From Nitzschia sp. DOCU1 (lineage: Eukaryota; Bacillariophyta; Bacillariophyceae; Bacillariales; Bacillariaceae): a stretch of DNA of 64,000 bases. The stretch lies in contig OX595985.1 of assembly GCA_951394045.1 (NCBI GenBank), positions 1,550,001-1,614,000 on the forward strand, in the 5' to 3' direction. The position numbers and the translations under genes were made by a program. Below are positions 29,528-39,600 of the stretch, one piece after another (the first letter of the stretch is position 1; each line of letters starts with the position of its first letter). Under the pieces are notes generated by a model. That model was not told the origin of the DNA, ran no database searches, and was given only the letters and a program-made list of their open reading frames with translations.

Positions 29528-31708
29528 TTAGGATTGCAATACGCGAATCGCATCATCCAAACCCAAGGCAGACTCCCAATCCACCGTTGTGGCCGCAGCC
29601 GCCCCTCGCGCCCTGGCATACAATCGAGTCAAGGTCAACCACCGATGAAAATCCGCCTCATCCGGCAGCTTGACTTGCCCCTGCTGCTTCCGAGCATGCC
29701 CCCGGCGATGCAGAAAATCATGTTGAGCTTGTTCCAAGACAGAGGGAGGCAAATGCACATTGCCAGTACGCGATCGACCCATGGTCAAAGCTTGGCGAAG
29801 TTGATGCAACGTTTGGACATCCAGTGGAAACAAAGCCGTTTCCGGGTTGTCCATAGATACGGCCATGTTGATAGTACAAGGCAAAGGCTCCACGAGTCCT
29901 GTTGTTGACACGACAACAATCCGATAATCCGCATCAAATGGCACTTCCATTCCCCCTTCAAAGCGAAACGTGAGTCGATGCTGCTCACACAATTCGTGAA
30001 CGACGCGTCTCGTAAAAGTCGGTGTTTGCCTCCAATCGCTGGGAGCCCGAATCAAAATGGTCGATCCTGGAGGCAATTGCCAAGGATTGGGTAACAAGCG
30101 CCCCGATTCCTTGGACGGACCGGCCATGGCATATTGAGTTTGCTCCAAGTCGATTCCGGCCACAACCGGACAAAGTTGTTGTAAAAAGTGGAGCAAATCT
30201 TGATACAAGCGCTGCGAGGCCTGCTTGTTGCGGCAGGTCAACTGCAACGAAGCACATCCGAGAGCATCGACCACACCCCGTTGGACATCGCCTCGACGAC
30301 CGTCCGCCCCACCACCTCGTTTGCGTTCGGCTTTTCCTAGAAGCGTCAAAAAGAGAGTTTCGGACAATGTTGAAGAATGAATGGACATGGCATGACGCGT
30401 CCAGGCTTCCAGTGGATTCTGGTGGTAGGCTGCGGCAGATGGCGACGACGACTCGAGAGTCAAACTGGGCTGCTCTTCATGGTGATAATAGGGATGATCC
30501 TGTCGTTGACCACTACAAGTAGCCACTGCTGCCGCCTCATCTAGATCCAGGCGTGTAAAGGCTAGCACATGCATTCGTGGCAACCGACTGGGGGGAGGCA
30601 ATGGCACCGACATGTCAAAGGTCGAGTCCGAAAACGTAGCTTCCCAAGGATCCATCGATACAATGCCAATCAGTTCCACTAGATCATTCAATCGAAGCTT
30701 GTCATTGCAACGAGGATACTGATCATAATAAAGCTTGGCAAGCACTGGGCATTCCTTGACATTGCTTTCCATAGAGCCGGCTGGCCACCAGTCCGATTCT
30801 TGTCCATGCACTGCAAACTCCAAAGGTGACGTGGGAGTGCTAGTAACGAGATAAGATGAGGGTTCTTCACATTCCATCATTGGCGACTTTGCCGTCGTCG
30901 TCGTCGTCTTGACTTTGCTAGTGGAGGGCGAGCTCATGGTATTATCCATAGCTGCATCCCGATCTCGTTTGCGACAAGATGACGACGCTGCTTCGGGTGG
31001 ACTTTCGGGAATGACCACTGACGGCACGGCTTGTGGTTGTTGTTGCGAGGCATCATCGTCTCGACCAGTGTGGTCAAACCACTCGGATGCAAACGGTACA
31101 GGCACCACCACAAGAGGCTGCCGTTCCGATAGATTGTGCATGGGCAGTTCGGGTTCCATACTGTCTTCTGTCATGATCATTGCATCTCGAAAGTGCATGG
31201 ACTGGCCGTGAACACTTTCCGGATAATATTCGGGATCCATCATGTCTTGCACCATGCCAATGTGGCGAACCAAACGAAACGACGACAGTTCGGGAGCATG
31301 ATTCCAGCGATCCAAAAAGACTCGATTCAAAGAGGGAACACTTGCAGAACGATGATGATGCTGCAAGCCCACCAGTTCTTCCTTGGTGACGACGGCGCCT
31401 TGAGCGAGTTTGCATTGAATCTGAGCAATCAATTCATCGTCCAGATTCATCGTTCCTTCGACTTCGACTTCTGCTGCTGGTGGTGGTGGTGGTTTGTGGA
31501 AACTGCTCCACTCGGCCGTATCCATAGCATCAAGACTCATGGCGGCTGGCATGGTGAAAGATTGGGGGGGATTACAGTAGTAACAGTTGCACAAATCAAA
31601 CCAAAGCGGCGTATCCGATATTTTGTGGAACCCAGCGGCGTTGTGTGTGTTTGGTCGGAAGAACCCTTTTGCTTGGAGGGAGGCCATGCCGGCGCGATGC
31701 AATGCCAT
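29528..31708 (-). CDS. MCMBP: MCM-binding protein (MCMBP/ETG1-like)
   Basis: Binds MCM3-7 and helps unload or assemble the replicative helicase in the nucleus. Single exon, 726 residues (human MCMBP about 640). Matches in order: VPSLNRVFLDRWNHAPELSSFRLVRHIGMVQDMMDPEYYPE (about 120-160; compare 'VPSLNEV' and 'CMIQDMFDPEFY' in animals), YPRCNDKLRLNDLVELIGIVSMDPW (about 330), LPRMHVLAFTRL, LQLTCRNKQASQRLYQ, LPNPWQLPPGSTILIRAP and the C-terminal AALDWESALGLDDAIRVLQS-like helix. Asn/Gln/Pro-rich linkers separate them. ATG 31708 is the first; a later one (near 31550, MPAAMSLDAM) could be the real start because the intervening segment (WFDLCNCYYCNPP) is not family-like. Replication-linked expression would be expected from the family. 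Confidence 0.85.
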   Translation of the reverse strand: MALHRAGMASLQAKGFFRPNTHNAAGFHKISDTPLWFDLCNCYYCNPPQSFTMPAAMSLDAMDTAEWSSFHKPPPPPAAEVEVEGTMNLDDELIAQIQCKLAQGAVVTKEELVGLQHHHRSASVPSLNRVFLDRWNHAPELSSFRLVRHIGMVQDMMDPEYYPESVHGQSMHFRDAMIMTEDSMEPELPMHNLSERQPLVVVPVPFASEWFDHTGRDDDASQQQPQAVPSVVIPESPPEAASSSCRKRDRDAAMDNTMSSPSTSKVKTTTTTAKSPMMECEEPSSYLVTSTPTSPLEFAVHGQESDWWPAGSMESNVKECPVLAKLYYDQYPRCNDKLRLNDLVELIGIVSMDPWEATFSDSTFDMSVPLPPPSRLPRMHVLAFTRLDLDEAAAVATCSGQRQDHPYYHHEEQPSLTLESSSPSAAAYHQNPLEAWTRHAMSIHSSTLSETLFLTLLGKAERKRGGGADGRRGDVQRGVVDALGCASLQLTCRNKQASQRLYQDLLHFLQQLCPVVAGIDLEQTQYAMAGPSKESGRLLPNPWQLPPGSTILIRAPSDWRQTPTFTRRVVHELCEQHRLTFRFEGGMEVPFDADYRIVVVSTTGLVEPLPCTINMAVSMDNPETALFPLDVQTLHQLRQALTMGRSRTGNVHLPPSVLEQAQHDFLHRRGHARKQQGQVKLPDEADFHRWLTLTRLYARARGAAAATTVDWESALGLDDAIRVLQS

Positions 31709-31987
31709 GGATGATTCTACATCAAATCCAGTACAAATTCAACGTGCGCAATTTCTACGGAAGCATCATGGTAGAAAGGATGCAGGCCGTGCCTCTGCTA
31801 TTTGGCGCGAACTCGCGGTCTCTACTTGGGGTCAAATGGGACTTGCGGTAGAGTAAGTCGTCATTCTACTATTGAGTGAGATTTGGCGGTTCCTAATAGA
31901 TACTGTACAGCACAACATAGTTTGGGCCCCATGCTACTATAGCCTAGACATTACTACCGAGTAGCAAGAGAAATCCCTCCACTCTAA

Positions 31988-33702
31988 TTAATGCACCATC
32001 CCTCGAATGGATGGTCCTTCTTTCATCCGAGCGCTGGTGATGTTGATGGCAATATCATCTAAGGCTGCCGAGATCTTCTGAATGGCATCGTATTTGAGCT
32101 TCAGGGTATATTCACGGTCCATAGCAGCTCTGCCGATGCCTCTGCCTGTTGACGCGACGGTTGTCGAAGTCGAACCGTCGGACGAAGGAGGCGGCCCCTT
32201 CTCTGCCTTTTTCAACAGCACACCGTGGACCTGATCAATCTGACCGTCCAAAGTACCATCCAAAATCAATCCTACCAGTAAATTCTCCACGTCTACGACT
32301 GGAATGTCATTCAATTCTTTGGCAATGGCGGTAAGTGAGATGCGGGTGTACGGACGAATCACTCGTCGTAGAACTTGCGTTCTGATCGTCCGAAGTAAAT
32401 CTTCAACGTGTTCTCTCACAAACTCATCCTCCATGATTCGGCCGGTATTCTGTTTCAGAATGCGTTCAAATCTTTGGATTTCATTGTTGTGAAAGGCCTG
32501 CACCAAGTTTGTCATAGCAGTAATTTCCGGATCGTCCCGATACGGACGAGCTTCCTGAGAATCAAAAGGATTGATCGTCGAGGCGTGAAGCATACTAGCA
32601 AGTACCAGGTACTTGAGACATCGCAATCTACTGGGATCCCCAGCTTCGTCATAGCTCTTGAAAGCCTGGAAGAACGTCTTTCCGGCCGCTTCGTATTCTT
32701 TGGCGGCCATGTGCATCTTACCTCCGAGCTCCTGAATTAGCGCCAGGGTGCGGGGGTGCGGGATACCACCTCGGACGGCCATAGCCTTATTAAAAACTTC
32801 ACGAAGCTTCTTGTTCTCTTTTTGTCGCGAGTACAGTTGAATTTGCAATGCATAGACTTCTATCGACTGAGTCGAAGATCCAGTGGAAGTTTCCGCCGTC
32901 TGAGTGGTCTTGAGATCGCGCAACACTTGCTGTAGTTTGAAAGTTTCATTCGTTTCATAGAGTAGTTGACCGTATTTTAGATTCGTCTTGAACCACAGAC
33001 GTTCATTGGGGCAAGCTCCCGTCGATGGCCGAAAAACCTTGAGAGTGGCGTCGTATACCTCCAGGGCCAACTTTTGGGGATCCAATGAAGGATTGCTAGT
33101 AGACGGACGCGCAGCTCCTTGATACATAGAACTGACGCGTTCGAGCATCCCATTGATTCCCTTTTCCACCGCGTTGGGGCTCACATCGCCTTGCGCAATG
33201 CATTCTAGAAGACGATGATAATACCGCATCATTTCCGCCGAGTTTCCACTCCGCAAATGTAATTTCACGAGCTGCTTCAAACTCTTGTACGACCACTGTC
33301 CGTACTTCTTCCCGCCCCCCTTGCTGGAAAGCTCCTCCTGCTCTTGGATGATGACTTGCTCAAATGAATCCACGGCCTCCTTCAAGTCATCTTCTCGCAG
33401 GCCTTTGCTGTTATAATACGCATTTTCTGGAAAGATGGCACGCAGCTGAGTGGATCCAAGCCCTATAACAATAAATGACATAATGAATCACACGTTCACC
33501 TTACCTAATGCAACCTCGTTATCATCTGCCTCCTCTTCTTCATCCGTGTATTGGAAGCCACCTTCAATGTGGCAATAGGAAAGGGTGAGAATCAATCGCC
33601 GTCGCGGCGACAGCCTTAGGATCCAATTTCTGAATGCTACGCACCTTCCTCCTCCATTTCATCATCATCGTACTCGTACTCGTATTCCTCATCGTCCGAC
33701 AT
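31988..33702 (-). CDS. CSN2: COP9 signalosome subunit 2 (CSN2), three exons
   Basis: PCI-domain subunit that, with the CSN5 isopeptidase, removes Nedd8 from cullins. Exons 33702-33645, 33561-33505 and 33462-31988, with introns of 83 and only 42 bp; both junctions keep frame (MSDDEEYEYEYDDDEMEEE-GGFQYTDEEEEADDNEVAL-GLGSTQ). Product 529 residues. The acidic N-terminus and NAYYNSKGLREDDLKEAVDSFEQVI match the CSN2 start (QYYNSKALKEDD in animals). The TPR-like helical region has CPNERLWFKTNLKYGQLLYE; the PCI part (about 380-470) has NNEIQRFERILKQNTGRIMEDEFVREHVEDLLRTIRTQ and PYTRISLTAIAKELN. A rather long Ser/Thr/Pro tail insert precedes the C-terminal helix. Confidence 0.93.
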
Positions 33703-34817
33703 GATTGCTTTGCTGTTTTTCTTGTTCGAAGACTGTAGGAAGGAGATACCTCTCAGAAGTATAGGACGGTTGTTTTTCTAACCACGAAATACTACGATAC
33801 CAGCGCCTCGACGCCGTCATGGTGGTCGGTTGCTGCCTTTAGTCATGCGGGAATAATTCTTGTGTAATCGGATAAGTCATTAGGTGTGACGGACGATCTA
33901 TGTACGTACGGCGGCGTCCAGACTTCGAAGGAAAAAACGAGCACAGGCAACAGTCCCTCGAACGGGCAAATCTTCTTGACCTGCTTGCTCTATTGATACA
34001 CTCTGGAATCCTATGCTGGCACTCTAGCTAGTTCAAGTCTAATTGACGCATGAACTATGAATTTCACCATTGATTTCACCGGCTATGATACATGTACTCC
34101 GTACGCCACGCCGTGAAGCTCCAACGCTATTGCTATGTACCTGCCAGTCTACACAGCACTCCTCACAGCCAGTACTACCCCTTACTGCTGTCATCATAGT
34201 GGATCTCGAACTGGAACTACCGAAGAGGAAAGGTACTGCAGTAAGTACGTCTTCGTTGCTTTAATAGTAGATAGTAGTATAATACCTGGAAAGGCAGTCA
34301 CTATTATTCGTGACTGTCGATGCACCGTGTTCTTGTAGGACGAGACGGTCGGAAATAGTGATGGTGCAGTTCCGCAGCTACAGATTACCTAAGTGGCAAT
34401 ATTGAGACGCCTATTTGTCTTATTTACTAGCTAGTAGAGAGGGATCAGCAGCCCGGCACAATTTGCATATTCCAGTTCAAATATAAAGCGTATTGGGCGC
34501 AGCAGGAGGAGGGAACCACTTCAAGAATACTGCACAAAATGTATATATGGTATCGCATGTTGTTGTAGGATTTAATTCGTTCGCGTCGCCAAATTTTTTA
34601 AGTTTCCGTCAGCAGTAGCCTGAGCCTGCCGACAGTAGAAAATAGACGACTATGTGGTGTACTAGCTAGTACAGAAAAAGTGCTGGAAGTAGCGGGTAAG
34701 CAAGAAGTTTTCCAGCAGCAACGAGAAAGGATTGAGGAGTATATACTCTCCTTCGCACGAGGCAGATGTGCTAGACAACGGTTCCAAAGCGGTTCTCCAC
34801 ATATTTGGTGCTCAACT
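33703..34817. other. Intergenic region, no supported gene
   Basis: 1115 bp of AT-richer DNA holding the CSN2 promoter and the 3' flank of the methyltransferase gene. Short frames only (under 70 codons), many CTAG/TAGTA steps, no TIRs, tRNA-like cloverleaf or conserved motif that I can see. Confidence 0.45.
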
Positions 34818-36088
34818 TTAGAAAAGTATATTCAACACATGCTCCTCCTGCATATTGGATGTTGGGTTCCTTATGCTGTGTTGGAAGAAAAAATCAGAAG
34901 ACGGGTTAGAAGAAGCAATAGGACCGCCAATCAATGCACTCTTTGCTAAACTCGAAAATCTTACAAAAATGACGTAACCGGCTTTCTGAAGATCGGCAAA
35001 GAAATCCTGAGCAACCTCCGGAACATGGTGCACTTCGACAAGGATTTGGCGCAAATCGGCATCAATCCAATCCTTGTACGTCGACCACTCACATCCTTCA
35101 CAATCGATCTTGAAAATATCAATGGGACGACCTTCGTGGCCCAGTTCTTGAATCGTCTCCTGGAAGGTTTTGAAGGGTTTATCGGATATCTGGGCCTGTC
35201 CAAAGCCTCCGCGGCTTGCTCCTTTTGTCTCAGTGTAGCTTGGTTTTAAACCCCAGTGATTAAAGAAAATGTTCTTGCCCGGAGGAACCCTATGTGAAAA
35301 GCTCGTGAAGTCAAACGTGTGAATTTCACATACACCAGGAAGAACTGCGTGTACGCCCTCCTCAAACCGAAAGTCGCCGTTGGATCCCACCGAGTATACA
35401 AGACACCCATTTCGAATCTCTTTACCACTCGTCTGATTGACAAGTCGCCCTTCTTTCTGGTATTGCTCCATTCTTCGCTTGGCTTGTGCTGCGAGACGAT
35501 GAGGATCACACACCCACTTGAAGAAAGCAATGGCGATGCGATTGAGGCGCCCAAGAAACCAAGAAACGATGTTGGATAGTAAAATTGAATGAAATTCAGC
35601 TCACAAATATTTTCGCACCTGCATACACGGAAACTAGGAGAAAAAGCTCTTACCTTGGCCCCGTCTCCAACGCCAACTTTGGTATCGTGGCGACAGCTAA
35701 AGTCTGGATCCCAGTTCTCTTGATACCACGTTTGGGCTGAGTGGGAATTTCTTAGCGGGTTCCTGGGGTCCACATTGTTGACTCGTCTCAATGTTACATT
35801 TCTCAGAAGCTCCCAATCATTTTTGGGTATGTTGTCGAAAAATCCCAGGGACTCCTCGTATGCCAGTGCAAAATCATCGGTCGACGAACAAGGAGGTTCA
35901 TGCAAGATTCCTGCTGTAGAATTGTTTATAACAAATTGTCCGACTAGCTCATTTTTCATTTTCGGATTACGGAAAAGAAAGACGACGCCGACGATGGCTA
36001 TTAGACCGATTAGCCGACCGTGTTTCTTTGCAGTGCCAGTTTTCTCCTCATTTTCTGGTCCTCGTTTCCGCTGCGCAACTCTTCGCAT
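34818..36088 (-). CDS. Type II membrane FkbM/METTL24-like methyltransferase, two exons
   Basis: Exons 36088-35654 and 35516-34818 with a 137-bp intron (GTAAGA...TTCAAG); splicing rebuilds GVGDGAK-WVCDPHRLAAQ, the conserved opening of METTL24-type proteins. Product 377 residues. A basic N-terminus precedes one membrane span (RLIGLIAIVGVVFLF, about 25-40), giving a type II topology typical of Golgi enzymes. The SAM-binding fold shows VYSVGSNGDFRFEEGV (about 175), the acidic loop after IHTFDF, and DIFKIDCEGCEWSTYKDW (about 275), the FkbM-family hallmark. The acceptor may be a glycan or lipid; not determinable. It is the last gene before the mobile-element island. Confidence 0.85.
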
Positions 36089-36313
36089 GGTTTTCCACTA
36101 ATCGTACTATTGATGAATGATAGTAGTAGTACTATGGTGCGATTTGAAGCAGGGTACGTACTAGTATTCTGCTGTCTCCCTCAACTCTCGCTGTGATAGC
36201 GATGGAAGATGTGAAGCAAGGAATGACTACAACAAGGCCAATGAGGTGGGTTTTGAAATTCGATTCACGTACTGTACCCCTGTGGCGAAGGAAGTTGTAA
36301 CATATTTTTGCGT

Positions 36314-36319
36314 GTCGGA
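36314..36319. repeat. Target-site duplication GTCGGA (left copy)
   Basis: Six bases immediately outside the LTR at 36320, matched by 42605-42610 immediately outside the other LTR. Copia elements usually duplicate 5 bp; the sixth base may be chance. Confidence 0.75.
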
Positions 36320-36631
36320 TGTTGAAATCTACGATGACCGGTACTGGCTAATCGTAAAAAGAGCTCAAATAACTTGTGGTTGTGTTGCAGTGTGTTGATT
36401 CTGAAACTTATGAGCACTAACAGTGCGTAAACTAAATGTATGCTGTCGAGATAGACAGCTGATGTACTCTGATTTGTATCGTACTTAGTGCCATCTCCAT
36501 GCCTTCTCCTCGTTGGAGTCAGCACGTGGCTGTTCGGGAGTGAACGTTGCACTTCCCTATACGATTGCGTCATCACGCTGATGACGTCGTGAAGAGCGAT
36601 CCTTGACCACCAGATTTACCGTATTTGAACA
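36320..36631 (-). repeat. 3' LTR of Copia element
   Basis: 312 bp, starts TGTTGAAATC and ends TTGAACA on the plus strand; same length and apparently same sequence as 42293-42604. It contains the CGTCATCA-CGC-TGATGACG palindrome at 36568-36586. Confidence 0.95.
36568..36586. promoter_or_regulatory. bZIP-like palindrome in LTR U3 (3' LTR copy)
   Basis: 8-bp arms CGTCATCA/TGATGACG around CGC, overlapping a TGACGTC core. Same type of site as in host divergent promoters in this window. Confidence 0.45.
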
Positions 36632-36642
36632 CTCCCTCTCAA
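36632..36642 (-). promoter_or_regulatory. Polypurine tract of Copia element
   Basis: Minus-strand TTGAGAGGGAG lies directly before the 3' LTR, the expected position of the plus-strand DNA primer. Confidence 0.75.
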
Positions 36643-36661
36643 GGATTGACTCGAGCGAGTG

Positions 36662-39600
36662 TTACCATCCCATGATGACCTGTCTGTGTTTGACGAAGAG
36701 ATCCTCGCTTAATGCTTTGGTCAGGATATCGGCAGGTTGATCTTCGGATCGGATATGATGTATCTCGATGTCGCCTCTCTCCACATAGTCGTAGAAGTGA
36801 AATAGACGATTGTTGATATGCTTTGTTCTTGGTCTTGCTTTGGGAGTACGGGCGATCTCAATGGCGCCCATGTTGTCTTCGTAGACGCTGCAAGTGATGT
36901 GTGCCTTGTCGAAGTGCACATTGAATCCGAGTCCTTGCATCTCCCTCAGAAGCTCAATGATCGGTATAGCCTCTCGCAAAGCGTACGAGAGTCCTGTGAT
37001 CTCCGATTCGCAGCTAGACAGAGCGATCTCTTGCTGTAGCTGTGATTTCCATGTGACTGGCACTCCTGCGTAGCAGATGATGTAGCCGTGTCTGGAGCGA
37101 GCAGTGTCCTTGTCGAATCCTGCCAGTTCCTTGTCCCAGTTCCCCGCGAAGTCGGCGTCGACGAATACCTCCAATCCCTTCGAAGGATCTGCCTTGAAGA
37201 TTATTCCTTTGTCTCGTGTGCCGAGCAGGTAACGTGTGATCCAGCGTATTGCATCGCCGTGTTCTTTCTTTGGGTCGATGGAGAACCGTGCACACTGGTG
37301 CACTGCGTATGCGATGTCTGGCCTTGATCCGCGCTCGACGTAGTTGAGCTTGCCGATGACACTCCTGTAGTGGAACGAGTCGTCGTGTGGTGTGGAGCTC
37401 AGGTGACGTGACAGTAGCCTGCTGGACGCCATGGGGATGTCCTTGGTTCGTACATTGTCATACTGCATGCGTAGGTCCGATATCACCTGTTCGATTAGCT
37501 TGGGTTGCGTCAGGTGTATCGTTCCGTCTTCTTTCCGATCGATGTTGACTCCGAGAAAGTCCGTGAGATCTCCCTCAATGGTAATGTTGAGGTTTGCGTC
37601 TCTCATTTCCTGTATCGTTCGCTCGATCTCTGCCTGGTCAGGACCGGCTAAGATTGAGTCGTCGGTGTAGAGGACGTAGATCATGTTGCCCTTGTAGAAT
37701 ACACACTCGTCGTGCTTGGACACCACGAAATGGCACTTGTCGATGAGCCGTTTCCTCAGATATTGATACCATATACGAGAGGCGCTTTTTCCCCCATAGA
37801 GGTTGCGGTTGACTCGTAGACAATACTTGCTTGGGTCGTCAACGCCGTCGAGGGTGAATCCCTTTGGTAGCTTCATGTAGAGGTCCCTGTCTGCTGGCGC
37901 GTGTGGGTACGCGAGCACGTAGTCGAGTTGGACCGTTCGCCAATTGAAGAGTAGAACCAGCGCCAGCAGTAGCCTTATCGAGGGCCATCCGGCAACCGGA
38001 GCATACGTCTGATCGTAGTGCTCGCCGTGTCGCATTCGAGAACCGTCGATATTGCATCGTGCCTTGTATTTCTTGATTGCGCCCGTCCTTATGTCGCGCT
38101 TGCGGCGCAGTTGCCACACTGCAGGTAGCACGGTAGTCCCCGTTGGTATGTCGGTGAGTAACATGATGGTGTAGACTCCCATGTCGACCTGTTGCTTGAT
38201 CTCCAGTTCCATTGCTTCGCCGAACTGTTCCCAGTCGCTCTCCCTCTGAGCCTCGTGAAGATACAGAGTGTCGGGGTCTGCATTGGCTTTGTAGGCATAG
38301 AGTGGGTTCAGGTCCTCGTTGATGGACCTGCCGTCGCTTGGGAACATCGCCTGGAAGGAGAACACTTCGCCAGGAACATCACTTTGCGTAGTGAGTTCCG
38401 CTGTCATTGCTTCTATCAGTCGTTGCGCAGGTTGCACGCGTCTCTGCGATCGCCTGGTGGCCGTACCAGATTCTGATTGCATTCGTGGAGACTGGTGTTG
38501 TTGTGTAGATGGCTGTTGTTTGCCATTCCCGGGTGTGTTCCCTTCTGTAACGGTGGGAGAACCGCTGTCCCTGTCTGTCTTCGGGGACATGTCGACTGTG
38601 CGTGGTTCAGGTGGTGCCACGTAGGCTCCCTCTGGAACTTGGGTGCCCTCTCTTGTCTGAGAGTTTTGTGTAGTGACCTGTTTTCTTTTCGAAGCTGTGG
38701 TTGTCGCATTGCCCTGCTTGGGTGCTGTCACATTCGCTTGTGACTGCTGAACAAACCCCGCCTTGATTTGCCATAGCGATTGTTGTGTGCTAGCACTCTC
38801 CACCGACTGGTAGAGTTGTGCTATGGTGTCAAACATTGTGTCCATCTTGATGTGGAACTGTGGAGACACAAGTCCCGTCTTGATGTCCAGCACCAGCGCA
38901 ATAGAACGAGAGTGGTGTGGTGATCGTCCCAGGTACACCCCAACCCTCGCTCTACTGACCCACTTGTGGAGCGGTTTGTTCTGTTGCAAGTTCCTGTCCA
39001 ACACGTACACTGGACAACCGAAGTGTTGCCAGCGCTTGGCGTTGGTGGAGACCTTCGTACTGTAGAAGAGCTCCGCTGGGGAGCGGTAGTCAGGTTTGTC
39101 GGCCAGATTGGGTGTCGCGTTGTTTGCATCGTTCGCAATTCGGAGGGCGTATGGCCAGAGGTTCGCCGAGATCTCCTGTGGCCATTGTCGTTTTGCGTAG
39201 GTCAGTTGTGTGCGCGTCAGCTCTTGTAGTCGTCTGATTCGAGCTTCCGCCTGTCCGTTCTGGTGATGCGCGTTGACTCCCGCGAATGAGAGACCTTGCT
39301 CGCATTTGTGGCAGTCAAGCACCCATTTGTTGGCCTTGAAAATTCCATTGTCGGCATGATAATGTTGGACTCTGAAACCGTTTTGCTGGCACAGACGTTC
39401 GAATGCATGCTTGCCCTCGATCGTCTCGTCAGCACTAGCGGTCTTCTGCAGGTAGACGTAGCCGAACGATGAGTAGCTGTCCACGTAGACAGTTGCATAC
39501 ACGTATCGCTTCGTCGTCAAGATACCTGTCATCTGCGCGATGAACCCCGGTGTTGGGGACTTCATTTGGTCGACCGAGACCACTTCACCCGGTTTTGTTG

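Noticed and set aside
31136..31714. 192-codon plus-strand frame inside the MCM-binding protein gene
   Set aside because: Fully antisense to a well-supported gene, His/Trp-rich artefactual composition.
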